DNA of 64,000 bases from Candidatus Marsarchaeota G1 archaeon BE_D (GTDB lineage: Archaea; Thermoproteota; Thermoprotei_A; Marsarchaeales; Marsarchaeaceae): positions 1 to 64,000 of the forward strand of contig NEXD01000001.1 in NCBI GenBank assembly GCA_003019595.1, read 5' to 3'. This document shows, in pieces, positions 27,519 to 40,670 of the stretch (positions within the stretch are counted from its first letter, which is position 1; the number at the start of each line of letters is the position of its first letter). Made by a program: the position numbers and the translations under genes. A model generated the notes under the pieces. It was not told where the DNA came from and ran no database searches. It saw only the letters and a program-made list of their open reading frames with translations.

Positions 27519-27667
27519 GTTCTAATACAATATTTTCTGCACCCTGAGTGGCGGCGCAACCACTAGCAGGGCTATGGCCCGCGATGTGTGGTTGCCTTCC
27601 AGCTCAAGGGTACATGTATAGAAAGCTTTATTTTAGCAATGGGGGCTTGACCCTCTGGATCATGCCC

Positions 27668-27713
27668 GACGTTCGTCACCCGAGCCAAAGGTTCCTAACC
27701 CCTTGGTCAACTC
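27668..27713 (+). other. 5' arm of the 16S pre-rRNA processing stem
   Basis: GACGTTCGTCACCCG (27668-27682), CCTAACCC (27694-27701) and GGTCAACTC (27705-27713) pair with 29240-29284: GAGTTGACC, GGGTTAGG and CGGGTGACGAACGTC. The mismatched bases between the last two helices resemble a bulge-helix-bulge site for the splicing endonuclease. Confidence 0.8.
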
Positions 27714-27740
27714 TCTTCTCTCTGTGTATGCGACCGTACA

Positions 27741-29228
<1,488 letters not shown>

Positions 29229-29404
29229 ACGTATCTTTTGAGTTGACCGAGGGTTAGGGACTGGAAATTCGGGTGACGAACGTCCTTATGAATGCGGCCC
29301 AGAACCCGCAAGGATTCTGGGTTAAGGGCTAGTGGCAAGGTTGCTTGTCACGATGAAGCCGTGTGCATGGTGAATACGCCAACCAGCTAAGTATCGAAAG
29401 ACTC
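29229..29404 (+). other. 16S-23S spacer without tRNA, containing processing-stem arms
   Basis: The spacer contains the 3' arm of the 16S stem (29240-29284) and the 5' arm of the 23S stem (29358-29404), and no tRNA gene. Lack of spacer tRNA-Ala is usual in Crenarchaeota and Thaumarchaeota and unlike most Euryarchaeota. Confidence 0.85.
29358..29404 (+). other. 5' arm of 23S processing stem with bulge-helix-bulge motif
   Basis: GCCGTGTGCATGGTGAATA (29358-29376) pairs with 32448-32466 and AGCTAAGTATCGAAAGACTC (29385-29404) pairs with 32420-32439. Between them a 4-bp helix CGCC/GGCG is flanked by 3-nt bulges AAC and AAA on opposite strands. This is the canonical BHB substrate of the archaeal tRNA-splicing endonuclease. 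Confidence 0.92.
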
Positions 29405-32419
<3,015 letters not shown>

Positions 32420-32466
32420 GAGTCTTTCGATACTTAGCTGGGCGAAATATTCACCATGTGCACGGC
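32420..32466 (+). other. 3' arm of 23S processing stem
   Basis: Partner of 29358-29404; together they give 20- and 19-bp perfect helices around the BHB motif. It marks the 3' boundary of mature 23S. Confidence 0.9.
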
Positions 32467-32480
32467 TTGGGGGGAATTAT

Positions 32481-32606
32481 ATGAAAAACAAAAAAACGGT
32501 TAATAGTTTGGAAGAAAAGGAAAAGAAGAGAGTAGATGAAGAAACTAAATTACTTGTGAAGACTAGAAGCAAATATGAACTAAAAGAAGATATCAAGGAG
32601 AAATAA
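32481..32606 (+). CDS. Possible 41-aa highly charged peptide after 23S rRNA
   Basis: ATG-initiated ORF too short for the track, starting 15 bp after the 23S processing stem. A run of six G (GGGGGG) stands 7 bp before the ATG as a possible ribosome-binding site. The sequence is almost only Lys, Glu, Asp and a few hydrophobics (MKNKKTVNSLEEKEKKRVDE). No family is recognised. It might be expressed from the rRNA transcript, or be chance. Confidence 0.4.
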   Translation: MKNKKTVNSLEEKEKKRVDEETKLLVKTRSKYELKEDIKEK

Positions 32607-32647
32607 CTTAAAAACGCTTAAATTTCTAAAATCAAATTGTAGTTAAA

Positions 32648-32737
32648 GGTCCGGTCGTATAGCCAGGTCAAGTATCCGGCCCTTTCGAGCTTTAATGGGG
32701 AAAGGCCGTGACCCGGGTTCAAATCCCGGCCGGACCA
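32648..32737 (+). tRNA. tRNA-Glu(TTC) with a 15-nt intron
   Basis: Acceptor GGTCCGG pairs with CCGGACC; T-arm CGGGTTCAAATCCCG. Anticodon stem CGGCC/GGCCG closes loop CTTTCGA after removing 15 nt (32688-32702) at position 37/38. Anticodon TTC. A TATA-like GCTTAAATTTC is about 25 bp upstream. Confidence 0.92.
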
Positions 32738-32815
32738 TACTAAGTTTTTAGTAAATGTACAAAATGTCAAACTTTGATGCAGATTTACATAACTTTTAGC
32801 GCTTTTGTAAAAAGC

Positions 32816-32899
32816 GCTGGGGGCGGGATTTGAACCCGCGCGGCCTTTTAGGCCAAGGGCTTAGCAAGCCCCCTCCCTACCTGGCTAGGAGACCCCAGC
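32816..32899 (-). tRNA. tRNA-Ser(GCT)
   Basis: Acceptor GCTGGGG pairs with CCCCAGC; anticodon loop TTGCTAA; long variable arm TTGGCCTAAAAGGCCGC typical of class II tRNA; T-arm GGGTTCAAATCCC. No intron. Directly next to the SRP RNA 3' end on the same strand. Confidence 0.94.
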
Positions 32900-32900
32900 T

Positions 32901-33215
32901 ATGGCCCCCCCTAAATACGGAAGATATGAGAAGACAAAGTCTTCTCCCTTTAAGTCTTTGCCATTAGACTGAGAACGTGTATGATCGGGAGTTGGGCTGC
33001 TCCCTCCCGGGCCTGACCCGGTCCCTCCCGTAAGCCAATTTATCCATCCCTACGGATGGATAAATTGGCCCCATACACCCCTCAGCCCTAGGCTGCATGT
33101 TAAGGGAGAAGCTGTTTGTCTTCTCATATCTTCCGTATTTAGGGGGTTACTGGCATACGCTTACGCCCATTTCGTACGTGGAGGGAGGGCGAGCCCCTCT
33201 GCCCTACCCAAATCC
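32901..33215 (-). ncRNA. ffs: SRP 7S RNA
   Basis: The S-domain helix 8 signature GTCAGGCCCGGGAGGGAGCAGCC is on the minus strand near 32985-33015 (read in two parts: GTCAGGCCC and GGGAGGGAGCAGCC). The long central helix 5 is formed by two arms of about 32 nt, e.g. AAATACGGAAGATATGAGAA with its complement. At the 5' end GGGTAGGGC/GCCCTCCC and GGCGTA/TATGCC give Alu helices 3 and 4. Length is near 315 nt. With SRP19 and SRP54 (not here) it targets membrane proteins to SecYE/Sec61-beta. The 5' end is approximate; TTTAAAAT near 33215-33222 may be its TATA box. Confidence 0.93.
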
Positions 33216-33225
33216 ATTTTAAATT

Positions 33226-33546
33226 GGGAAATTTATTTGTTTTTCTTTTCTTTGGAGGCAATATTAATGCTTCTCGTGTTGCCTTAATAGAATCTTTGAT
33301 AGAAAAGAGTTATCAAAAACCCAATTGATTATTGGTGAAAATTCGATAGAAAACCAAGCGACTCAATAGCATGTCACAAAAACCAAGATTTATGAATAAA
33401 AATTCACAATTTGTAGAGTTTCTGTTAAATATTGTATAGATAAATTTAATCGAACTAATCAAGTTATATACTTAGGAACAAAATTACTGCACACATAACC
33501 TTCGTCTGATGTAAAGAGCTTTAGTCGTTGTAGAACTCTTTGGATA
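33226..33546. other. AT-rich intergenic region, nothing recognised
   Basis: Upstream of SRP RNA; no ORF, repeat or RNA structure could be supported. Confidence 0.4.
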
Positions 33547-33930
33547 ACACGCTAGTCCCAATTATTAAAATGACCAAGCGCTCATGTTGACTTTAATTTC
33601 TGAACATTCACGCAAGCGGTCTATAACCGAGTAGCGACAACTATCACTTTCAACAGGTGTGAAAAAGGGTGTCAATTACTAAAGCAAGGGAAACCTGTGT
33701 TTAATCCTAGTGCTTTGTAGAGGATTAGCATTTAACTAACGTAGTTCACTATTCGCGTATGATGGCGATGACCTGTTATTACCTTAATACCTATATTCTT
33801 GCCGTACGCATCTAACGTGATCATTCTTTTTATTTTTGCGTCTTTTTCTGAAGCTTTTAATTCCACCAAAAAAGGTGATATTGCGCGCGTAAACGCGCAG
33901 CTAAGGTGTCACTAGTGGTAGGCGGTTTGG
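33547..33930 (-). pseudogene. Decayed protein-coding remnant, family unknown
   Basis: Minus-strand pieces read as protein in different frames: KRMITLDAYGKNIGIKVITG, then YKALGLNTGFPCFSN, then PVESDSCRYSVIDRLRECSE. Stops and frame changes separate them. The pieces keep one orientation and order, which argues for one dead gene, perhaps from a mobile element. No family is assigned. Confidence 0.35.
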
Positions 33931-34475
33931 GCAATAGCTAGTTTAAGGTGAGTATGAAAAGGGCGTCTAGATAACACTTAAACATATGTACACAATGGGT
34001 TTTGGTGCTCGTAAAATCCCAACATAAGTTTGTTCTTTTAACTTATAACAAGATGTTTGAGCTCAACGTCTAGCGGTTTTGTTTATAGACGCAATGAAAT
34101 CTCGACGTCTCTAAAATGCAATAATTGTGGAAAGTACCCATAAAGGAAATCAATCCTCAGTTAAAATATTAAGGAATTCTGGATAACGTTGTACACTTAA
34201 GGTAAAATACAAGCAGCCTTTATAGTTGGGTCTTCGTGGATGAAACAAGCGCATATGTTATTATTGGTATAACCCAAATCAACTACGAGAAACGCTCTCA
34301 GAATTGGAAAAGATCTAATGTATCAAATTCGTAACCAATGAGGATTTCTAGTTAAGGATGTTAAAAGAGAATGCTGCTTTTAAAACACATCTTGCTAAAA
34401 TGATTTGGTCTCATATTTCACAACAATTATAAGCACATCCATGAGTATATTAACGTTATCATAAATGGTTAAATT
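33931..34475 (+). pseudogene. Probable decayed transposase remnant
   Basis: Around 34100 a frame reads LKCNNCGKYP, like the zinc motif at the N-terminus of several archaeal transposases. After breaks, around 34233, VDETSAYVIIGITQINYEKR resembles a DDE-type catalytic segment. Several frameshifts are needed. Assignment rests on short pieces and is tentative. No terminal repeats were found. Confidence 0.35.
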
Positions 34476-35432
34476 CTACAGAGACTCGTTGGAATGAATA
34501 TAATTGATCTTCTTAGTAAACTCTAATTTATATTCACAAGGTTTACATATTTTACTTTTAGGAGATGTAGGTTTCCCGCAATATATACATTTATTAAGCG
34601 TAACTTGATGAATAGTGATGTAGTTTACGAGTTTGTCTTGAAAATTAAGAAGCGCATCATATACGCCATTAATTTGTGTACTAACTTGCTCGAGAACGTC
34701 TCTTACCTTATCTCTTATGGCGTCATGAGAATAAGGACACTCATTAATTTGAAATTTATACCCTTTTAAGTAAGCATACATCGCAATTTCTCTTTCTGAA
34801 ATACGGCGTAAAGGTTTTATTCTCGGTATAAATTCCTCTGAAATGTTATTCAATCTTAAAATTCTTTCTAAATCACCCCTGAGAACATTCATTAAAATTG
34901 TTTGCGCCTCATCATCTTTGTTATGCCCAGTAGCAATTTTGTTTGCACCCAGTTCTTCTGCAATCAAATTGATCGCCCTTCTTCTAAAAACACCACAAAC
35001 GCTACAAGCAGAACCTTTATACACATTAGCTTTAACATATTCCGTCAGGCTACCTCCAAAAAGTTCCCTATAAGAAACAACTTTATGTGGAATAGAGTAT
35101 TTTTGGGTTATAACTCTTGCATATTCAATGGCTTCGTTTCTATAATTACCACCTTCAATTTCAATCCCCTCATCAATAGTGACCGCAAAAAGTTTAATTT
35201 TTTGTAGTTTTTTGGCAAGTTTGCCCATAATATCAACTAGAACGATACTGTCTTTACCGCCTGAGACCGCTAAAAGAATCTTATCACCAATTTCTATCAT
35301 ATTATAATGCTTAATCGTTTTGACAGCTTTTTTATATATGTAATTTAAGAAACACTTTTTGCAATATGAAATTCCTGAATTGTTGTCCAAATACACCGCT
35401 TTTTCTCCGCATTCACAAAACAATCTGTCCAT
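34476..35432 (-). CDS. TtuA/Ncs6-family tRNA 2-thiolation enzyme
   Basis: About 318 aa from the ATG at 35432 (the track starts at 35453). N-terminal zinc finger CECGEK...CKKC, PP-loop LLAVSGGKDSIVL that binds ATP, Fe-S cysteines in GSACSVCGVFRRR plus the following region, and a C-terminal zinc ribbon CIYCGK/CKPCEY. This family thiolates U34 (Ncs6) or U54 (TtuA) of tRNA with sulfur from a ubiquitin-like carrier; a candidate carrier is at 10956. It is divergent from the small membrane protein gene by 40 bp. Confidence 0.9.
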   Translation of the reverse strand: MDRLFCECGEKAVYLDNNSGISYCKKCFLNYIYKKAVKTIKHYNMIEIGDKILLAVSGGKDSIVLVDIMGKLAKKLQKIKLFAVTIDEGIEIEGGNYRNEAIEYARVITQKYSIPHKVVSYRELFGGSLTEYVKANVYKGSACSVCGVFRRRAINLIAEELGANKIATGHNKDDEAQTILMNVLRGDLERILRLNNISEEFIPRIKPLRRISEREIAMYAYLKGYKFQINECPYSHDAIRDKVRDVLEQVSTQINGVYDALLNFQDKLVNYITIHQVTLNKCIYCGKPTSPKSKICKPCEYKLEFTKKINYIHSNESL

Positions 35433-35469
35433 CTTGTAAATTATTATCATCACATCTAATTTATATTTG

Positions 35470-35721
35470 ATGTCATCAACAACACCATCATTAGAATCTC
35501 ACGTTCAGAGCATTCTGCAAAACGCTTTGAATCAAACCGTAAGCTTCGTAAATTGGTTTCTATATTCAATTCTTAAGGCACTATTACAAATTTTACAGCC
35601 TGTAGCACTTATGGTTTTATTAATAGGTACTATATTATGGGCTACAGGTCTTGAAAGAAGAACGGGAAAGCGCCTGGTAATAGGAGCCTTAATAATCTGG
35701 TTTATTAGTTTAATATTTTGA
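35470..35721 (+). CDS. Small two-helix membrane protein, unknown
   Basis: About 83 aa. Two hydrophobic segments, ALLQILQPVALMVLLIGTILW and LVIGALIIWFISLIF, are separated by a basic loop (ERRTGKR). An ATG at 35470 is preferred to TTG at 35467. The stop overlaps the start of the radical SAM gene (TGATG), so the two are co-expressed. No family recognised; the TM layout resembles small channel or anchor proteins. Confidence 0.65.
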   Translation: MSSTTPSLESHVQSILQNALNQTVSFVNWFLYSILKALLQILQPVALMVLLIGTILWATGLERRTGKRLVIGALIIWFISLIF

Positions 35722-36599
35722 TGATATTGAGGAATCTTAATATATCTTATGGAGCATTACAAGAAGGCTGTGCACTATGTCTTATTGGCCGAAAGATGAC
35801 ATTATTCATAACTGGTCTTTGTCCTAATAAATGCTATTACTGCCCAGTTTCTTCTGATAAGATGTGGAAAGATAAAGTTTACGCGAACGAAAGGCTAGTA
35901 AACAGCGTCGAAGACGCAATAGAAGAGGTGCGTAATTCTGGTGCGTTGGGCACTGCGATCACTGGCGGTGAACCTCTAGTTGTCATAAACAGAGTTATAG
36001 AATACATTACAGCCTTAAAAAAGGAGTTTGGTAAAAAACATCATATACATCTTTATAGTGGCTTTCCAAATTTAAAACTCGAAAACGCTGAACGCCTTTT
36101 CATCTCTGGCTTAGATGAAATACGCTTCCATATAATAGCAGCCAAAGGAGTCGAGGATTCAATTCAAGTAGCATCACGCTTTCCTTGGCGAGTGGGTGTC
36201 GAAATACCAGCACTACCAGAGTTAGATTACATAGAAATTGCAAAAAGAGCAAAAGAATGCGGTGCACAATTTATGATTTTAGATGAATATGAAATAAATG
36301 AGGAAAACTATTTCGCCGCTAAAATTAAACATGATCAATGCCAAAACGCATTATTGGCCGCTTCAGAAAATAAAATTACAAGTATTTTAAAAGAATTACA
36401 AAAAATTCTACCAGTTCATTATTGCACTGTGCTTTCCAAATATCAAATTCAGTATAGAAATAGGTTAGTTGCTTCTTTTTATGCCAAGCAATACAAAAAA
36501 GCCGAATTGTTAGATGACGGCACGGCGATAAGAAGATCAGGAAACAAAACGATAAGATTTTTACCAGTTTTCAATGAACCAATTTATGAGGTGTTGTAA
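35721..36599 (+). CDS. Radical SAM protein (COG2108-like)
   Basis: About 292 aa. The Fe-S cluster motif CPNKCYYCP (CxxxCxxC) lies near residue 35 and the SAM-contacting ITGGEPLV near 82. An upstream CALC may bind another metal. It resembles archaeal radical SAM proteins related to pyruvate formate-lyase activases with unknown substrate. Its 3' end overlaps pelota on the other strand by 16 bp. Confidence 0.88.
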   Translation: MILRNLNISYGALQEGCALCLIGRKMTLFITGLCPNKCYYCPVSSDKMWKDKVYANERLVNSVEDAIEEVRNSGALGTAITGGEPLVVINRVIEYITALKKEFGKKHHIHLYSGFPNLKLENAERLFISGLDEIRFHIIAAKGVEDSIQVASRFPWRVGVEIPALPELDYIEIAKRAKECGAQFMILDEYEINEENYFAAKIKHDQCQNALLAASENKITSILKELQKILPVHYCTVLSKYQIQYRNRLVASFYAKQYKKAELLDDGTAIRRSGNKTIRFLPVFNEPIYEVL

Positions 36600-37648
36600 A
36601 ATTTAATAGGAAATCTCAAGATAGCAGCTATTCCTCCAAGCCCAATTAATTCCTCACCCTTTTCATGATGTTCTGACACAAAGACAATTTTTGCTCCAAA
36701 ACTTTCTGCTTTGACAATTAATGGTATTAATTCCTCATATTTGTCTTTGAACATACGAGCCGAAACGATTAATTCTTTTACAACACCCATCTCTATAGCT
36801 TTTTTTACATCACTTAATCCAATTAACGCCCTGCCATCGTCTGATAGCAATTCGTTCATCAAGCGCTCCAGTGTTCTAATTTCGTATCCTATCCTTATTT
36901 TTTGAACAAATGATTTTTCTAAAACTTTTTCAACAGCTTCTTTAATACCAGCCGTTCCGCCGTAAGAAGTGTCGAGTAAATACCACTGTAAATCTTTAGC
37001 TCGCATACCAAGCATAGAAAACAACTGGTTTCTTATTTTTTCTTTTAAATGTGTTGGGCCAGCAAAGACAAGCAAACCCGAATTTTCAATATAATTTTTT
37101 AATTCTGTTGCCAATTTGATTATTTGCGTTTCTAATTTTTCATCAATTTTTTCATCTTGTTTTCCTGGCCTTTCTAAAAACCATGTTCCAAGAATTTGTA
37201 CACCATAATCCCATAATTTGGCAAGTGCAACTTCATCATAATCAACAGAAATAATAAGAAGTGGGTTTAATGAATTTTCTCTTTTCAGTTCATCAAGTTC
37301 ACTTTTACTCCAAGTATCTTTTATAATTGTTACAATCGACCCTACACGAATAACTAAAGTGTGATAAGATCCCAAAACACCTATTTCGTCGGGATCTGAA
37401 ACAACTCTACCAGTAGCTCTAAGCGAATCTGTAAAAGGTTCGTAAGAAACTTTTTCGACCTTGATCCTAAGCTTTGTTGCAATTCTTTCGCCCCTTTCTG
37501 TTCCATCTCTGCTTTTTATCATTCTCGTCGTTTTAGATTCTACTTCACAACCTTTAGTTAGAAGCGTCTCTAAAACCCAAAGATCATTTGTGTTCGTAAT
37601 TTGAAGAGAAACTGTTCCTTCTTTTTGATTAAACGAGAGAACTCTCAT
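36584..37648 (-). CDS. pelA: mRNA surveillance protein Pelota
   Basis: A 354-aa release-factor-like protein with Sm-like N-terminal domain (RVLSFNQKEGTVSLQ), central domain and C-terminal eL30-like domain (GVVKELIVSARMF). aPelota with aEF1A recognises stalled ribosomes, and ABCE1, present at 51472, then splits them. It follows dnaG by 3 bp, so both are likely in one operon. Confidence 0.96.
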   Translation of the reverse strand: MRVLSFNQKEGTVSLQITNTNDLWVLETLLTKGCEVESKTTRMIKSRDGTERGERIATKLRIKVEKVSYEPFTDSLRATGRVVSDPDEIGVLGSYHTLVIRVGSIVTIIKDTWSKSELDELKRENSLNPLLIISVDYDEVALAKLWDYGVQILGTWFLERPGKQDEKIDEKLETQIIKLATELKNYIENSGLLVFAGPTHLKEKIRNQLFSMLGMRAKDLQWYLLDTSYGGTAGIKEAVEKVLEKSFVQKIRIGYEIRTLERLMNELLSDDGRALIGLSDVKKAIEMGVVKELIVSARMFKDKYEELIPLIVKAESFGAKIVFVSEHHEKGEELIGLGGIAAILRFPIKFYNTS

Positions 37649-37651
37649 TCA

Positions 37652-38833
37652 TTAACTCACTATTTCATCGAAAGTTAAAACAACGACACCACTTGGTTTT
37701 CTAACTATGTTGCCAAGTCTATTTCCAATCACATATTGAATTGATTTTTCCATTGCAATATCGAGTATTCTTTGACTTATTACACCATCAAAAACTACCG
37801 CAAAAGGCATTTTGTCTTTAATATCTTGCAAAACTTCTGCCATTTCTTTAACAGGTATGCGTTTAATTTCGTTAAGGTCTTTGTCCAAAATAACTGCCTC
37901 GAGCGTACCATTTAAATTTTTCACGTAGTTGAAAATCTTTTCTGGTACGGGAAATCTTTGTTTGGGTATTTGCTCATGAAGAGTTTGAATGTGACCAACA
38001 ACTTCACTTACAGGAACTTTTGACATGAGCGCCTTCATGATTTCTTTTCCAGTGAGTTCTTCCACCTCTTTTCCTTGAGGAGCCCTTGCTACAAAGTCGA
38101 TTTCGGCAACTTCTAAAAGTCGCTTTAAAATGAGATCACCACCCCTGTCGCCATCTAAGAAAACTGTAGTTTCTTTTGTTTTTGACAACTCTATAATTGT
38201 TTTTGGCACTTTTTCTGCGGCGCCGCCTAAAGATATTGCGTTTCTATAACCATACCTTAAAAGGTTTAAAACATCGGCCCGTCCCTCCACAATTATTATA
38301 GAATCGGACGTATCAATTTCTGGTCCTGCGTCCAATTTTTCTGGTCCATATTGTATTAAAGAAGCTTCTCTGACTCTACCGAGTAAATCCTGTAAAAGCT
38401 CTTTTACATCTACCTTTTGCTGTTTTCTTTCCCAATTTTCTAAAATTTCTTTTGCTCTTGAAATAATTTTGTTTATTCTTTCTACTCGTGTGTCTTCTAT
38501 TTCTTCTAAAGTGATTTTTGCTGAATAAGGACCTATGCGTTCTATATTTTCAACAATTGAAGCTATAAGCGCTGTTTCGGCTTTGTCTAAATTCGAAGGT
38601 ATTAGTATCTTGCCAATGCTTTTGTTTTCATGTACTTCCAAATCAACTATAATTCTTCCTATTCGCCCCTTTTCAAGGAGTGATCTAAAATCATATTCTT
38701 CATTGAAAAGACCTTCTGTTTGACCAAAAATAGCCCCTATAACGTCACTTTTATCGACTATTCCTTCAACTTCACATGTAGCACGAATTATATATTTCGT
38801 AGCATTTGGAGAAATGCCACCCATTTTTATCAA
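37652..38833 (-). CDS. dnaG: DnaG-type primase / exosome-associated DnaG
   Basis: A 393-aa archaeal DnaG. The Toprim domain shows IIVEGRADVLNLL (Glu) and VFLDGDRGGDLI (DxD). In archaea DnaG mainly binds the RNA exosome and directs it to poly(A)-rich RNA; primase activity has been shown for Sulfolobus. It lies directly upstream of pelota, so RNA decay and ribosome rescue share a unit. Confidence 0.95.
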   Translation of the reverse strand: MIKMGGISPNATKYIIRATCEVEGIVDKSDVIGAIFGQTEGLFNEEYDFRSLLEKGRIGRIIVDLEVHENKSIGKILIPSNLDKAETALIASIVENIERIGPYSAKITLEEIEDTRVERINKIISRAKEILENWERKQQKVDVKELLQDLLGRVREASLIQYGPEKLDAGPEIDTSDSIIIVEGRADVLNLLRYGYRNAISLGGAAEKVPKTIIELSKTKETTVFLDGDRGGDLILKRLLEVAEIDFVARAPQGKEVEELTGKEIMKALMSKVPVSEVVGHIQTLHEQIPKQRFPVPEKIFNYVKNLNGTLEAVILDKDLNEIKRIPVKEMAEVLQDIKDKMPFAVVFDGVISQRILDIAMEKSIQYVIGNRLGNIVRKPSGVVVLTFDEIVS

Positions 38834-38870
38834 AAATAAAATTCACTTTGGTTATTATAAGCATAGCTAA

Positions 38871-38967
38871 AGGTGCGGCCTGTCGCCCGACCTCTGACAC
38901 TACAGTTCATAGCGGGCATAACGCCCCCTTACTGTAGCCCTCGAATCGGGCTTTAGTGGCCGCACCT
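38871..38967 (-). ncRNA. GC-rich structured RNA of unknown class, 97 nt
   Basis: A G+C island between pheT and dnaG. The ends AGGTGCGGCC and GGCCGCACCT pair perfectly (10 bp). Inside are GCCCGA/TCGGGC, CTACAGT/ACTGTAG and GGGC-GTTAT-GCCC, giving a four-helix rod with internal loops; AGCCC/GGGCT is an alternative arm. On the minus strand a TATA-like CTTTTTAAGTG lies about 26 bp before the 5' end, so I place it on this strand. It lacks tRNA, 5S and H/ACA signatures. Terminator/attenuator is the main alternative. Confidence 0.6.
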
Positions 38968-38990
38968 GTTTCAAATATTCTAAGACTCAC

Positions 38991-40670
38991 TTAAAAAGTC
39001 AATTTTGTTAAATCCGAATCAAAAAGACGTAATTCAAAAAACGCTACTGGATATTCTATATTTCTTTTTAAAAGAATTTCGGGTTTAATCTCTCCTATAA
39101 CACCAATTTCTGAGTCGCCAATAAAAACTTTACCTCCCCTTTTTGGGATTATACAATCCATTTTTCTCTCTCTAAATTCAATGTTAAGCCCTAAGTCTAA
39201 AGCAAATTGATTAAGATAGCTCTTTATATCCGCTAATGTTGCTATATTGTCACATATAAGTGCTGCTACATTAAAGCTCTGTTTATAAACGTTTTTTATA
39301 GAGTAGCAGACCCCTCCAGTTTCAAAAATTTTTATCGGCTTTGGTTTGTTTTTGTTCTTTGAAAGAAAACTTAGTAGCTTACTAATGATAGACGTTCGCA
39401 AAACATTTAACTCTTCTGGTTTAGGATTATTTATTCTTATAGGCTCAAAGCCAAATGTAAAATCTTCTATTTCACGTTCAGAAGCAAGCATAAAATTATT
39501 TACTTCAACGAACCCTAACAATGAAAGACTATTTCTACTAGCTCTGAGTATTAAGGTTAATGGATGCAATTTACCACGAGTATAATGCCTTGGATATTCA
39601 GGCTCAATCTTGTGATATCCATACATTATTGCAATATCTTCAATTATATCTACTTTATGTAATACATCTAGTCTGTAACGCGGAACTTGAACAATTAACT
39701 CATGATCACGTAATAATGTTTTAAAGTCACATTTTTCTAAAAGAGTTGTAAGATTTTCTGGTGATATTTTTAATCCTAATACTGATTCTACCTCACTGGG
39801 GTCTAATCTAAATTCGTTAAATTCAGATTTGTAAGAAAACTCTGTAAGCGATTGTGTGTGAAGCCCCTCATTTTCTTTGCATAAAATTGGTATGCTACTT
39901 ATTTCCCCACCATACTCTGCAATATTAACTGCCAACATTTGCGCTATTGCTTTTACAGTCTCAAAAGAATCGCCAGTAACATCTATTAAAATTGTAGTCG
40001 TCGAGTCTGTTAATTTCGTAAGCTCAGAATTAATTATAGGAGGCATAGAGAGTATTTCATTATTTTTCGAATAAAAAAGCGGATACCTATCTTTTCCAGC
40101 TAGGAGTTTTCCATATTCTTTCCCTTGTTGAGTTTCTTTCAGAATTTCTTTAGCGCCCATATTTCTTTCATTACCTAAAGGAACAAACGAAATTTGATCT
40201 GGAGGCAAACCAGCATATATCAATTCATGAGAACGTATTTTAGAAACATCGTGTAAACCAACAGCAAATCTTTTTCTCTCTCTAGAGGCCACTTCGTGGA
40301 GTTTTTCTTGAAACGCTATAATATCCATAACCGCATCTGTGTCAAGTTTGACATTTCTAACAATATAGCTAGCTATATATGGTCTTACATCTCTTATACT
40401 TGTATAATCATTAAATATTTTAAAATCCTTATCTTCTTTTATTATAAGAGGTTGTTTTCTTAAATTTAAAAAACTTCTAAAAGCCCTAGCCAAACCAGAA
40501 GCACATAGAAGATCAAGCCTATCGGTGCTTAATTCGATTTCTATTTCATCGTTCATGACGTTTTCTATTTCTCCTTTAAAATTGAAAAGCAAAAAATCAA
40601 GTTCTTCGAATTCTAATTTTTTTGTCAAAAGCTTCTCAATGTGTGACTTTTTAACCTTTATTGTGGGCAA
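38991..40670 (-). CDS. pheT: Phenylalanyl-tRNA synthetase beta subunit
   Basis: A 559-aa archaeal/eukaryotic-type beta subunit. B3/4 domain (tRNA editing), the B5 region (VPRYRLDVLHKVDIIEDIAIMYGY) and the pseudo-catalytic class II domain with SIISKLLSFLSKNK are present. It lacks the bacterial N-terminal EMAP-like and C-terminal FDX domains, normal for archaea. It overlaps pheS by 20 bp and forms the alpha2-beta2 enzyme. Confidence 0.95.
   Translation of the reverse strand: MPTIKVKKSHIEKLLTKKLEFEELDFLLFNFKGEIENVMNDEIEIELSTDRLDLLCASGLARAFRSFLNLRKQPLIIKEDKDFKIFNDYTSIRDVRPYIASYIVRNVKLDTDAVMDIIAFQEKLHEVASRERKRFAVGLHDVSKIRSHELIYAGLPPDQISFVPLGNERNMGAKEILKETQQGKEYGKLLAGKDRYPLFYSKNNEILSMPPIINSELTKLTDSTTTILIDVTGDSFETVKAIAQMLAVNIAEYGGEISSIPILCKENEGLHTQSLTEFSYKSEFNEFRLDPSEVESVLGLKISPENLTTLLEKCDFKTLLRDHELIVQVPRYRLDVLHKVDIIEDIAIMYGYHKIEPEYPRHYTRGKLHPLTLILRASRNSLSLLGFVEVNNFMLASEREIEDFTFGFEPIRINNPKPEELNVLRTSIISKLLSFLSKNKNKPKPIKIFETGGVCYSIKNVYKQSFNVAALICDNIATLADIKSYLNQFALDLGLNIEFRERKMDCIIPKRGGKVFIGDSEIGVIGEIKPEILLKRNIEYPVAFFELRLFDSDLTKLTF

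Noticed and set aside
38871-38967. 5S rRNA or tRNA at the GC-rich hairpin
   Set aside because: The conserved 5S loop sequences are missing, and the T-arm-like AGCCC/GGGCT lacks the TTCRA loop phase and a matching acceptor stem.
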